A DNA stretch of 62,784 nt from Micavibrio sp. UBA5572 (GTDB lineage Bacteria > Pseudomonadota > Alphaproteobacteria > Micavibrionales > Micavibrionaceae). The DNA lies in NCBI GenBank assembly GCA_002425415.1, contig DIMG01000018.1, positions 550 to 63,333 on the forward strand, written 5' to 3'. The notes under the pieces are model-generated. The model did no database searches. It was not told the origin of the DNA and saw nothing but the letters and a program-made list of their open reading frames with translations. The position numbers were made by a program, and so were the translations under genes. Below are positions 15,753-25,062 of the stretch, piece after piece. Within the stretch, counting starts at the first letter, position 1; every line of letters begins with the position of its first letter.

Positions 15753-16119
15753 TAAATTCCCAGCAAGAGTGGTTCAAATTTTGGATGATGGAAGAATTGC
15801 GATTAATCGTGGAACAGAACACGGAATATATAAAGGGCAGACCTTCCTTGTTTATACGTTAGGGGAAGAGATTTTCGATCCTGAAACAAAAGAATCTCTT
15901 GGGGTTTTAGAAATCACGAGAGGGAAAGGAGAGATCGATCATGTCCAAGAAAAAATGGCCACCATTATCTCCAGTACCTTCGAAATTGATGAAGAAGAAA
16001 TTGAACCAAGCAGACATGGTATCCATGCCCTCATGGGAGGTGGCCACCGCAAAAGAAAAATCAAACATCGGATACCTTTTGAGAATGTTAACACTGGCGA
16101 TTACGCTAAGCCAATCTAG
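15742..16119 (+). CDS. FlgT-C-like small soluble protein
   Basis: A 125-aa protein with a beta-rich N-terminal domain: VVQILDDGRIAINRGTEHGI, YKGQTFLVYTLGEEIFDPET and ESLGVLEITRG. This 'G...G..F.Vy..g..I.DPeT.e.LG' pattern is that of the FlgT C-terminal fold, also seen in small proteins of defence operons. The C-terminus is basic (GGHRKRKIKHR) and might bind nucleic acid. It overlaps the preceding gene by 11 bases and lies nine bases before res. The function is unknown. Confidence 0.6.
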   Translation: MTSDKFPARVVQILDDGRIAINRGTEHGIYKGQTFLVYTLGEEIFDPETKESLGVLEITRGKGEIDHVQEKMATIISSTFEIDEEEIEPSRHGIHALMGGGHRKRKIKHRIPFENVNTGDYAKPI

Positions 16120-16128
16120 GAATGTAAT

Positions 16129-18714
16129 ATGATTAAGCTCAAAAAATATCAGGAAAGCTCTCTCGAAATTCTGCGCCAGTATCTGGAACTGGCACGGTTT
16201 AAAGGCGCGAAGCAAGCCTATGACGAGGTGCAGTATAACCGCTATGGCAGCACGAATTTCAAACCGCATCAGGCCTTGAACGGGCTGGAGGATGTGCCCT
16301 ATGCCTGTTTGCGCCTGCCGACCGGCGGCGGGAAGACGTTACTCTCCGCGCACACGATCCGTCTGGCCGGGGAAAGCTATGTGGAGAATGATTATCCCCT
16401 CACGCTTTGGCTTGTGCCGACCAATATTATCAAGCAGCAAACGCTGGAAACGCTCAAAAACCCCGATAACGCGAACCGCCGCGTATTGGAAGATACGTTC
16501 AATGGCCGTTTCCGCGTCTTTGACATTACCGATTTCCGCCAGATCAGGCCGCAGGATATTTCCGATGCTGCCTGTATTGTTGTGTCCACCTTTGCCGCGC
16601 TGCGCGTGGATAATACCGAAGGACGCAAAGTTTACGACCATGATGAAAATCTGGAGCCGCATTTCAGCAAAATTCCTGCGCATACGGATAAGATGGAGCG
16701 CGATGAGACGTCAGGAAAGATAAAGTTTTCCTTCGCCAATTTACTGCACTGGCACCGACCGCTGGTGATTGTGGATGAAGCGCATAATGCAAAGTCTGAC
16801 CTCAGCGTTGAGGTTCTGAACCGCGTCAATCCGGCTTGCGTGATTGAATATACGGCCACGCCCGCAAAGAACAGCAACATCATCCATTCCGTATCGGCGG
16901 CGGAACTAAAGGCCGAAGAGATGATCAAGCTGCCTATTATCCTGTCCGATCATGTGTCATGGGAGCAGGCCATAACGGCCAGTATCCAGACGCGGCAAAA
17001 GCTGGAAGAAATTGCACTGAAAGATAAAGACTATATCCGCCCGATCATCCTGTTTCAGGCCGAAAACAAAGGACAGGACATTACGGTGGAGGTGCTGGAA
17101 AAATACCTGGTAGAGAATGAAGGCATTGACCGCGCCCAGATTGCTATTGCTACAGGCGAGCAAAGGGAACTGGACAGCATCAATCTGTTCGATCCGAATT
17201 GCCCGATCCGTTACGTGATTACCGTTCAGGCGTTAAAAGAAGGCTGGGATTGCTCCTTCGCTTATGTTCTGTGCTCCGTAGCCAATACAAAATCGGCGAC
17301 ATCGGTGGAGCAGTTATTGGGCCGCGTCTTGCGTATGCCCTATGCCAAAACCCGCACGCAGGATGAACTCAACAAGGCCTATGCCCACGTATCATCACAA
17401 AGCTGGCCGCATGCAGTGACGCAGCTCCATGACCGTTTGGTCAGCATGGGATTTGAGCAGCAGGAAGCCGAAGAATTTATCTACGCGCAGCCGTCTTTGG
17501 GACTATCCGATCAACCGCAAAAACCGTTTGAGGTGACGCTCACCAGCGCGCCGGATCTCTCGCATCTGGATATCGCCGAAAAATCATGTGTGCAGGTGGA
17601 GGAAAAGTCTGCTGGGATATTTACCATGACAGTCACGGGAAATATCGACAAGCAGCTTGTAGAAAAACTGTCCAAGGCCGCCACGGATAAAAAGGATAAG
17701 GCTGAGATTTCCCTAAAAGGCCATATCCACATCAAACACATGGCCGAGAATTTATCACCCTCGCAGCGCGGTGAAGTATTCTCCATCCCTCAGCTCTGCC
17801 TGAATTTTGAAGATGGGCCGGAATTGGCGGAACGGGAATTGTGCCTGAGTGACAATGGATGGGCAGTGCTGGATTATTATGCGCCGCTCACCAAAGACCA
17901 TTTCACGGTTGATGATAAAGCCAAGCAATATGTGGCCGATATCGCGGGGCAGAAAATCGTCATCAAGTCGTTAAACGAAACAGAGCAGCTTAATCTGGAT
18001 GGTATCCGCACCGATATGACGGATCAGGATCTTGCCCGTTGGCTTGACCGCAAACTGCGCGCCATCGATATCAAGCAGGAGCATTTGCTCGAATATCTGC
18101 GTAAGACAATCCGCGACCTTCTGGCGCGCGATGATCTGGATATGCCAAAACTCGTGCGCGGTAAATTTATCCTGGAAAAAGTTTTGCGCGAACGCATCAA
18201 TGCCGCGCGTATGAAAGCCTATGAAAAAGGCTATCAAACCTGCATGTTCGGCCCAGATGCCATTGCAACGGTTGAGCCCGCCGCTTTCTCATTCACCTTC
18301 CCGGCGGATTATCCGGCCAACCTGCTTTATGAAGGGCCGATTGGCTTTGACAAACATTTCTATCCCCGCATGGGTATCATGAACGGCGAAGAAGCCGAAT
18401 GTGCGCAAGCCATTGACCGTAACCCTCTCATCAAATTCTGGGTGCGAAATCTGGAACGCCAGCCGCAGCACGCGTTCTGGCTCCCCACCTCCACCGATAA
18501 GTTCTATCCCGATTTTGTCGCTCAGTTGAATGACGGGCGTTTATTAGTGATTGAATATAAAGGGGGGCATTTGGCGGGCGAGGACACCCAAGAAAAAGAA
18601 CTGATCGGCAAGGTCTGGGCTGAAAAATCTGGCAATCTGTTCCTTATGGCCTGGAAAAAGGACAAAGACGGGCGTGATGTTTATCAGCAGATTAATAAAG
18701 AATTGGGGATTTAG
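16129..18714 (+). CDS. res: Type III restriction-type helicase-nuclease (Res)
   Basis: An 861-aa SF2 helicase with a C-terminal nuclease. Motif I is RLPTGGGKT (residues 62 to 70), motif II VDEAH (215 to 219), and motif III-like EYTATP follows. Helicase C-terminal motifs include VQALKEGWDCSFAYVLCSV and EQLLGRVLRMP. A PD-(D/E)xK nuclease follows near 793 to 812: YPDFVAQLNDGRLLVIEYKG. With Mod it would cut DNA lacking the methyl mark after ATP-driven translocation. The length is a little below that of classical Res subunits. The gene ends exactly one codon before the next ATG. Mod and Res are normally adjacent, but here two small genes separate them. Confidence 0.88.
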   Translation: MIKLKKYQESSLEILRQYLELARFKGAKQAYDEVQYNRYGSTNFKPHQALNGLEDVPYACLRLPTGGGKTLLSAHTIRLAGESYVENDYPLTLWLVPTNIIKQQTLETLKNPDNANRRVLEDTFNGRFRVFDITDFRQIRPQDISDAACIVVSTFAALRVDNTEGRKVYDHDENLEPHFSKIPAHTDKMERDETSGKIKFSFANLLHWHRPLVIVDEAHNAKSDLSVEVLNRVNPACVIEYTATPAKNSNIIHSVSAAELKAEEMIKLPIILSDHVSWEQAITASIQTRQKLEEIALKDKDYIRPIILFQAENKGQDITVEVLEKYLVENEGIDRAQIAIATGEQRELDSINLFDPNCPIRYVITVQALKEGWDCSFAYVLCSVANTKSATSVEQLLGRVLRMPYAKTRTQDELNKAYAHVSSQSWPHAVTQLHDRLVSMGFEQQEAEEFIYAQPSLGLSDQPQKPFEVTLTSAPDLSHLDIAEKSCVQVEEKSAGIFTMTVTGNIDKQLVEKLSKAATDKKDKAEISLKGHIHIKHMAENLSPSQRGEVFSIPQLCLNFEDGPELAERELCLSDNGWAVLDYYAPLTKDHFTVDDKAKQYVADIAGQKIVIKSLNETEQLNLDGIRTDMTDQDLARWLDRKLRAIDIKQEHLLEYLRKTIRDLLARDDLDMPKLVRGKFILEKVLRERINAARMKAYEKGYQTCMFGPDAIATVEPAAFSFTFPADYPANLLYEGPIGFDKHFYPRMGIMNGEEAECAQAIDRNPLIKFWVRNLERQPQHAFWLPTSTDKFYPDFVAQLNDGRLLVIEYKGGHLAGEDTQEKELIGKVWAEKSGNLFLMAWKKDKDGRDVYQQINKELGI

Positions 18715-21700
18715 ATGGCAAATAAGATCAAATTTGTACGGGAGTGCGTTGAGAAATATAGAGCGAAGCTTCTAGATACCAGCAAGCGTAACAGCCTAAT
18801 TTCCTTTAACCATAGTGAGCGGTCACGCCAGCACATTCGTATCATTGATGAACTGCCAGATTTTCTTTATGGACAGCTTTTAGATGGAAAAACCTTTACA
18901 TTCCTGCCACTCCCTGAAGAAGATCAAATCCCACCTGACGAAAAAACTGATGAATTTCGCCGTCGTTTGGAGCAGGCAAAGCTGACGGACGAAGAATATC
19001 GTGAAACTATCGATGCCGTTGATGAAGATCAGGAAGGTGCGCTGGATAAAATCAAGCAGATAGACAGAGAGCTTAGAAATAAAATCAGACAAGAGCTTGG
19101 ACTCCCAGTCTGGGATGGCCAGAAAAGTCTTTCAAACTCGGAGCTTGCCAAAAAGCATGATTTAAATCCCAGTTATGAGATGCCGTTACCAACACCGGAA
19201 GATCATAAAGATCCAGAACGGCATACAGACAAATTCATACAGACGCTCCTTAGACCGGAGGAAATGTCTAGAAAGCTCAGCGGCCTGGCTTCATGTGTGA
19301 AGTCTGACATCGATGAATCCGGCGTTAATACGCTTTATATGGCCTTTGGCTTTTTACAATGGTACGAATCTGAAAGCTCAGACAAGGCTTGTACTGCCCC
19401 GCTTTTACTCCTGCAGTTGGAAATTGAAAAGAAACAATCTAATCAGGGATACATCTATAAAGTCCAGGCAACAGGAGAAGAGCCGGAGATCAACCTGTCA
19501 CTTTCAGAAAGATTGAAACAGGATTTTGGATTTGCGTTGCCAGATTTTACAGGGGAGGATAGCCCTGAAGCCTATATGGAGAAGGTCGCCAATCTTGTAC
19601 AAGGCGCAAAAATTCCTAAAAAAGATAAATGGCGGGTGAGAAGATTTATCACCGCAGGCCGTTTCCGTTTCGCTCGCCTTGTGATGTTCCATGACCTCAA
19701 CCCCGCCAAGTGGCCTGGTGAAACAGAGGTAGCATCCAGCGATGTTGTGCACGGCTTGTTCTCGGGGTCTGAAGATTCAGGGGACGGTGATAATGCTGAA
19801 GACTATGATATTGATACGCAGGAAGTAGAAAATACAGTACCTTTGTTGATTACTTCGGCAGACGCTTCCCAGCACAGCGCCCTTGTTGATGTTATGAAGG
19901 GAAACAATCTGGCCATCAAAGGCCCTCCTGGTACAGGAAAATCCCAAACCATAACGAACATAATAGCCTGCGCGCTAGCCAAAGGTAAAACTGTACTTTT
20001 CCTTGCTGAAAAGATGGCCGCTCTAAATGTGGTCCATGACAGACTGAGCAAAGCCGACCTTGGCCCTTATTGTATGGAACTGCATTCCACAAAAGCCAAA
20101 AAAGCTGAAATTCTGAAATCCATCGAAGAACGCCTTAAGCGCAGATCTTCGAAACCAAAAGGTGATCTAGCAGCTAAAATACGAGAATTTAAAAAGCACA
20201 GAGATCACATTACGGAATATATTGATATTCTGAATTCAAAATTCGGCAGGCAAAATAAAACCGTTCATGATTATTTATGGGGTGCGCAGCTTCGTAAAGA
20301 ACGTACTGCGGATCTGCCTAACACGGTGCGCCAGGTTCGCATTCCCTATGGCCAAGCCAATTTATCCGAGGAAGAGTTATCATCGCACACTGACGATCTT
20401 AAATTGATACAGGAGCTTAAAAAGGAAATCGATAAAGACACTGGGGATGGTATACATCCCTGGGCTTTCGTACATAATTTTAATCTCAATCCTTTCCAGC
20501 AGGATGAATTAAAGCAACTGTCCAAAGAATGGAAAGAGCAAATTGAGAGGCTGCTCGACCTATTAAATGCCTTTGAGAATCAATATGGCTGTCATTTGAA
20601 TAAAAGCCTGGCTGGCATTGGCAAATTGCTCCAACAGACCGAGACGTTGTCTCATTGGAATGTGGCGCAAGTCGATATTGATTTATTGGCAAGAATAGGT
20701 ACAGCCTCCGCAGCTTCTGACTTCACGGAGTTTGTCGATAATGTCCACGCCTACAAAGAAGCGTTGGAAAAAATAACAACTATACAAAATGTTCCCGCCC
20801 ACCTTAATGAAATTAAGGAGACAGAAGCTGCGATATTCTCTTCGCAGCGCCTGTGTGTTCAGGATAAAACCGCTTCTGAAATCAAGAAAAAGGTGCGCGA
20901 ACTAGAGGAAGACCTTAAGCTCTGGGAGAAAAACTTAAAAATTCTCTTCGATGTCGGAAAAGCACTCGGTTTGTCTAAAAATGAAGATTTCGGACAAGTG
21001 TCCGACCTAGCCGAAATTCCTGGCTACATTGCCTCCATACCCAGAGAATATTTGCTTTATAGAACAAAAGACATTGTCGATGAAACCAACGCGGAGCGTT
21101 TGAAAACAGCTTGCGAGGTACAAGAAAAAATACAAACAACTCTAAAAAATATAGAAGAACTATACGATCTTTCTCTTTTGGGTGCGCCACATGAAATCCG
21201 CACTGATGCAGCGATTATTGAAGGCGTCGGATTTTTTAGCATATTTGATCCAGCATACAGAAAAGCCAAACGGGTTTATAAGCTGGCATGTAAAAACAAA
21301 ATAAAATTTGATCCGAGAAAAGCTGCTGAAACATTTAGAGAAATTGCGGGAACAAAGGATAGCCAACAGAAAATTGAACAAGATGTACAGCTCAAAGCCA
21401 TTTGCGGCTCTAATTTCCAGGGCATTGATACAGATTTCCGAAAGCTGCAACGGATTAACGAATGGGCATCCGAAGTAAGAAAACGTTATGCCGGGCCGAG
21501 TGAGTTTTTGAGAAACGTCCGGCACTGGTTGTTAAATGCCGATATGGACGAGATGGATTCCGTAAGAGAGCTTGCGGATGATCCGGGGTTTACAGCGTTA
21601 AAATCACGCATCATAGATACAAAGGAGACGGTGCCTCCTGAAACATCTGTGCGCGCATACCTTGACGACATGGTTAATCAGACGGAAAAACTGAATGATC

Positions 21701-24237
21701 TGTGTGGCAAGCTCAATAAATATGCAGCGGGCGAGAAATATAGTTTTGTTGATATTGCAAACGATCTGCCGCGCCTAGAAAAGGTTAATGAGTCAAAAGC
21801 AACAGCTGAGTCCAATTCTGTCGTCAAAAAACTCTTGGGCGATACTTACAAAGGCGCAGAAACCAACATTCAAGATTTTGACCAGACATCTCGTTTTGTT
21901 CGGGATTGCCTTGGCATAGAAAGCGTTAAAGAATTAATAGATCAATTCTTCAAAAAGGATTTTGCTAAAATCTGGAAAGAGTACATCAGTAATCGGGCAG
22001 AAATCCAAATAGCCTATGTAAAGGTAAGCGATCTTGCCATATCTCTTGGAAACCAGGGCCACTTTCCAGAGATGTTGGCATTTTCAGACCTAGCTTCCTC
22101 TCTGGAAAAAGCGCTGGAAAATCCAGACAGCCTCAATTACTGGGTTGAATTTAACAGCCATGTAGAAAAAGCAAAGTCAGACATTAAAGCCGACCTTGTG
22201 TTCTCATATATCAGTGAAAATATCAGCTTTGAAACGCTACCCATGGCGTTTGAGTATGTAATCTATAGCTCCATAGCTAGAGAAATTTACAGTCAGTATC
22301 CGCAAATAAAGCGCTTTAATGGACATAGCCTTGATCAGGCGCGGGCACGCATAAAGGATCTAGATGAAGAGATGCTGGAACTTCAGAGAGAAGAACTTTG
22401 CAATGAGTTAAACAAAGTCAGACCACTATCCGGCATTGGAACTGGCCGGAAAAGCTCGTGGACAGAAGGCGCGCTTATTCATAACGAATTGAGTAAACAA
22501 AAGCGCCATATTCCAATCAGGGATCTCATGCGGCGGGCGGGCACATCTATCCAAAAGGTCAAGCCATGTTTCCTGATGTCACCATTGACTGTTGCTCAAT
22601 ATTTGCAGCCAGGACAGTTCCATTTTGACCTTGTGGTTATTGATGAAGCTTCGCAAATGCGCCCAGAGGATGCCTTGGGTGGCGTTGCCCGTGGCGCGCA
22701 GATTGTTGTTGTCGGCGATCCCCAGCAATTGCCTCCTACGTCCTTTTTCCAATCTACTGGAGCAAATGACGATGATGACGAAGAGGATTTTATAGCTGAT
22801 GCGATCATGGATATGGCTTTGTCCTCATTCAGACCAGCTAGAATATTAAGCAGACACTACAGGTCGCAGCATGAAAGCTTGATTGCGTTCTCAAATTACC
22901 ATTTTTACGACCGCAACCTTATTTTATTTCCTTCACCCATTAAAAGCCCAGAAGAGCTGGGTGTTCGTCTGGAGTATGTGGGGGGAACATATGCCGCCAA
23001 TTCAAATATGGACGAAGTTCAGACCATAACGCAGTCCGCTCTTGATTTTATGAGAAAATACCCCGACCGCAGCCTTGGTATAGCCACAATGAACCAGGTT
23101 CAGAAAGACCTGATCGAGTCCGAGATGGACAGAGCCTTTATTGAGCATCCCCATGCGGCAAAATATAAAGCAAAATGGCAGGGGACGCTGGAATCCTTCT
23201 TCGTGAAAAATCTGGAGAGCGTTCAGGGTGATGAGCGTGATGCCATCTTTATTTCAACCGTGTATGGCCCTGACAAAAACGGCACGGTCATGCAGCGCTT
23301 TGGCCCCATTAACAGGGCTGGGGGCTATCGTCGCCTGAATGTGCTATTCACACGCGCAAAGAAAAACATGGTCGTATTTACATCCCTGAAGCCCGAAGAT
23401 ATTAAAGTATCCGAAAGCTCCTCCGAAGGATTGCGTGCATTCCGCGGGTTCTTAGCTTTTGCATCCAAGGGCGTTTTAGACGAGGGACGACCCGTTTCTC
23501 CCGATCCAGACAGCGACTTCGAGATATGGGTTAAGGAGCGATTGGAGAGTATTGGCTGTGAGGTGCATCCACAGGTTGGCGTGGCTGGCTATAGAATCGA
23601 TCTGGGTGTCAAACATCCCAAATATCCCTATGGGTATTTGCTGGGCATTGAGTGTGATGGCGCTACCTACCATTCATCCAAATCAGCTAGAGAAAGGGAT
23701 ATTATCCGCCAACAGGTGCTCGAAAATCTCGGGTGGAGGATTTACCGTATATGGTCGACAGACTGGTTCTCCAATCCAGTGCAGGAACTTGAAAAACTGA
23801 AAATCTATATTGAGAATCTTCTGGCAAGCGATGATCTGCCGATGGCTAGGCAGGATGACGATGAGCATAAAGTTATTGAGTATGACTTTATGCCGGATGA
23901 GAAAGAAAAAGAACAGGATGATCTCTTTGAGCACAAACCACCAGCGCCGTTAAAACCGGAAGAGAGAAAAAATGTCGTTGAGCTTTTTGATAATGTAACC
24001 TTCCGCATGATTAAAGAAGGCGGCAAACAGGAAAAACGTTCTGCACAGATCGTTCCAACCCAAGGCGATCCTAATTCGGGAACTATTGGCCAGCACTCCG
24101 CTGTCGGGCGCGCGCTGTTAGGCAATCAAATTAATGATGAGCTTGAAGCAATCCTACCTGTAGGGGAAATAACTTTAATCATCGACGAGATTATAAAATC
24201 ATCCAATCGCAGTGACTTGAGGAATGCGAATGTCTAA
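18715..24237 (+). CDS. hhe: DUF4011-helicase-Vsr defence protein (Hhe-like)
   Basis: This 1840-aa protein has an N-terminal DUF4011-like part (residues about 1 to 250), a split SF1 helicase and a C-terminal endonuclease. Helicase motifs are KGPPGTGKSQT (about 402), VIDEASQM (about 1308), VVVGDPQQLPP (about 1330), SRHYRSQHESLI, SVQGDERDAIFIS and RLNVLFTRAKKN, of the UPF1/DNA2 type. About 850 residues of helical insert lie between Walker A and B. The end (about 1600 to 1690) reads VHPQVGVAGYRIDLGV, LLGIECDGATYHSS and ERDIIRQQVLENLGWRIYRIW, the Vsr/MTES_1575 nuclease pattern. Single proteins of this architecture were reported as antiphage (Hhe). Here the ATG directly follows the Res stop, so the protein appears built into the RM operon. 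The architecture is clear; identity with the characterised system is less sure. Confidence 0.75.
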   Translation: MANKIKFVRECVEKYRAKLLDTSKRNSLISFNHSERSRQHIRIIDELPDFLYGQLLDGKTFTFLPLPEEDQIPPDEKTDEFRRRLEQAKLTDEEYRETIDAVDEDQEGALDKIKQIDRELRNKIRQELGLPVWDGQKSLSNSELAKKHDLNPSYEMPLPTPEDHKDPERHTDKFIQTLLRPEEMSRKLSGLASCVKSDIDESGVNTLYMAFGFLQWYESESSDKACTAPLLLLQLEIEKKQSNQGYIYKVQATGEEPEINLSLSERLKQDFGFALPDFTGEDSPEAYMEKVANLVQGAKIPKKDKWRVRRFITAGRFRFARLVMFHDLNPAKWPGETEVASSDVVHGLFSGSEDSGDGDNAEDYDIDTQEVENTVPLLITSADASQHSALVDVMKGNNLAIKGPPGTGKSQTITNIIACALAKGKTVLFLAEKMAALNVVHDRLSKADLGPYCMELHSTKAKKAEILKSIEERLKRRSSKPKGDLAAKIREFKKHRDHITEYIDILNSKFGRQNKTVHDYLWGAQLRKERTADLPNTVRQVRIPYGQANLSEEELSSHTDDLKLIQELKKEIDKDTGDGIHPWAFVHNFNLNPFQQDELKQLSKEWKEQIERLLDLLNAFENQYGCHLNKSLAGIGKLLQQTETLSHWNVAQVDIDLLARIGTASAASDFTEFVDNVHAYKEALEKITTIQNVPAHLNEIKETEAAIFSSQRLCVQDKTASEIKKKVRELEEDLKLWEKNLKILFDVGKALGLSKNEDFGQVSDLAEIPGYIASIPREYLLYRTKDIVDETNAERLKTACEVQEKIQTTLKNIEELYDLSLLGAPHEIRTDAAIIEGVGFFSIFDPAYRKAKRVYKLACKNKIKFDPRKAAETFREIAGTKDSQQKIEQDVQLKAICGSNFQGIDTDFRKLQRINEWASEVRKRYAGPSEFLRNVRHWLLNADMDEMDSVRELADDPGFTALKSRIIDTKETVPPETSVRAYLDDMVNQTEKLNDLCGKLNKYAAGEKYSFVDIANDLPRLEKVNESKATAESNSVVKKLLGDTYKGAETNIQDFDQTSRFVRDCLGIESVKELIDQFFKKDFAKIWKEYISNRAEIQIAYVKVSDLAISLGNQGHFPEMLAFSDLASSLEKALENPDSLNYWVEFNSHVEKAKSDIKADLVFSYISENISFETLPMAFEYVIYSSIAREIYSQYPQIKRFNGHSLDQARARIKDLDEEMLELQREELCNELNKVRPLSGIGTGRKSSWTEGALIHNELSKQKRHIPIRDLMRRAGTSIQKVKPCFLMSPLTVAQYLQPGQFHFDLVVIDEASQMRPEDALGGVARGAQIVVVGDPQQLPPTSFFQSTGANDDDDEEDFIADAIMDMALSSFRPARILSRHYRSQHESLIAFSNYHFYDRNLILFPSPIKSPEELGVRLEYVGGTYAANSNMDEVQTITQSALDFMRKYPDRSLGIATMNQVQKDLIESEMDRAFIEHPHAAKYKAKWQGTLESFFVKNLESVQGDERDAIFISTVYGPDKNGTVMQRFGPINRAGGYRRLNVLFTRAKKNMVVFTSLKPEDIKVSESSSEGLRAFRGFLAFASKGVLDEGRPVSPDPDSDFEIWVKERLESIGCEVHPQVGVAGYRIDLGVKHPKYPYGYLLGIECDGATYHSSKSARERDIIRQQVLENLGWRIYRIWSTDWFSNPVQELEKLKIYIENLLASDDLPMARQDDDEHKVIEYDFMPDEKEKEQDDLFEHKPPAPLKPEERKNVVELFDNVTFRMIKEGGKQEKRSAQIVPTQGDPNSGTIGQHSAVGRALLGNQINDELEAILPVGEITLIIDEIIKSSNRSDLRNANV

Positions 24238-24303
24238 TCTAAGGCTACAGAAAATCTGCGAAAAGCGAATTTCAGGATATTTGTCAGAAAAAATAAACCA
24301 AGG

Positions 24304-24324
24304 GGTAAACTGGGGCAGTTTACC
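24304..24324. repeat. 9-bp perfect inverted repeat before direct repeat A
   Basis: GGTAAACTG, three bases, CAGTTTACC, lying just before direct repeat A; part of the arm recurs inverted as GTTTACCCC at 24380-24388. There is no T run, so it is not a standard terminator. It is absent from copy B, so it may belong to the end of the defence operon or to a second binding site. Confidence 0.5.
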
Positions 24325-24325
24325 G

Positions 24326-24508
24326 GTCAACTAAACTATTCAAGAAAATCAAACACTTATCATGACCAGTAAGTTGACTGTTTACCCCGTTACTTGACGT
24401 TTTTATTTAAATAAAACAAAGACTTGTGCAAAATCTGTCAAGTAAGCGAGTCAACTAAGTTGAAAGTGCTGACGCTAAAAAAGTCCCGCACGTTCCCCGC
24501 CCCTATAG
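24326..24508. repeat. Direct repeat A (183 bp), left border of the middle block
   Basis: This segment matches 50728-50910 over its full length without net gaps. The last 60 bases (24449-24508) are identical to 50851-50910. It contains TTACTTGAC (24390-24398) and its exact inverse GTCAAGTAA (24437-24445), plus further GTCAACT/AGTTGAC copies. The distance between the two copies is 26,402 bp. Weaker similarity continues through 24509-24648 at the same offset into a related small gene. No gene is seen between 24238 and 24648. Confidence 0.85.
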
Positions 24509-24648
24509 CATTCGGCCCCACAGTACCTTTTTTTATTTGAACGTATGATCGCGACAGCCCTGCGAAAGACCACGAACAGCCGCAATAGCAGTGGGTATCT
24601 CTGCGCATGTGACTGGCTATTTCAAACGAAGGAAGCGTTCATGCAGAT

Positions 24649-24850
24649 ATGGACGAGATACCAACCATCACCATTTACACGCGCGGTCATCATCTGGAGG
24701 CAATGATCATCGGTATGCAGGATTTGCCCAGAGAACAGGTGGACGAGGAGCTGGAACTGTATGCCAAGCAGCATGACGCCGTTGTCCGGCACCGTTCTGG
24801 GTATAACGACCGATGCTGCCGTCTTTACGCCGGCGACCGGCTGGGCATGA
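24649..24850 (+). pseudogene. Frameshifted copy of the small repeat-linked gene
   Basis: It begins MDEIPTITIYTRGHHLEAMI, closely matching the intact gene at 51051 (MDEIPTITIYSRGHPLETII). Around codon 43 an extra C shifts the frame. In the shifted frame the match resumes (GTVLGITTDAAVFTPATGWA against GTVLGVTNDAAVFTPTENWT) and then ends in a stop at 24848-24850. The C-terminal 30 residues of the intact copy are therefore missing. Nothing further is seen up to 25062. Confidence 0.75.
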
Positions 24851-25062
24851 AAACGGCGGTCACAGGGATCTTCCTATTCAGCGCGGCCCGCAATTGGTGC
24901 AGTGAATAAACGGATAACGGCGGCGGTATGCCGGATCGTTAATTTACCGTGGGCAATCCGCGCATATGACCAGATCAGGCAGGATTGAGGCCGAAATATT
25001 ATCACTGTCGGCGCTGAGAATAATAGGGAAAGCTTAACCAGGTTTTCTTAATCTTAAGATCG

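Noticed and set aside
24304..24324. Terminator for the long defence operon
   Set aside because: The stem is perfect but no T run follows; it is kept only as an inverted repeat.
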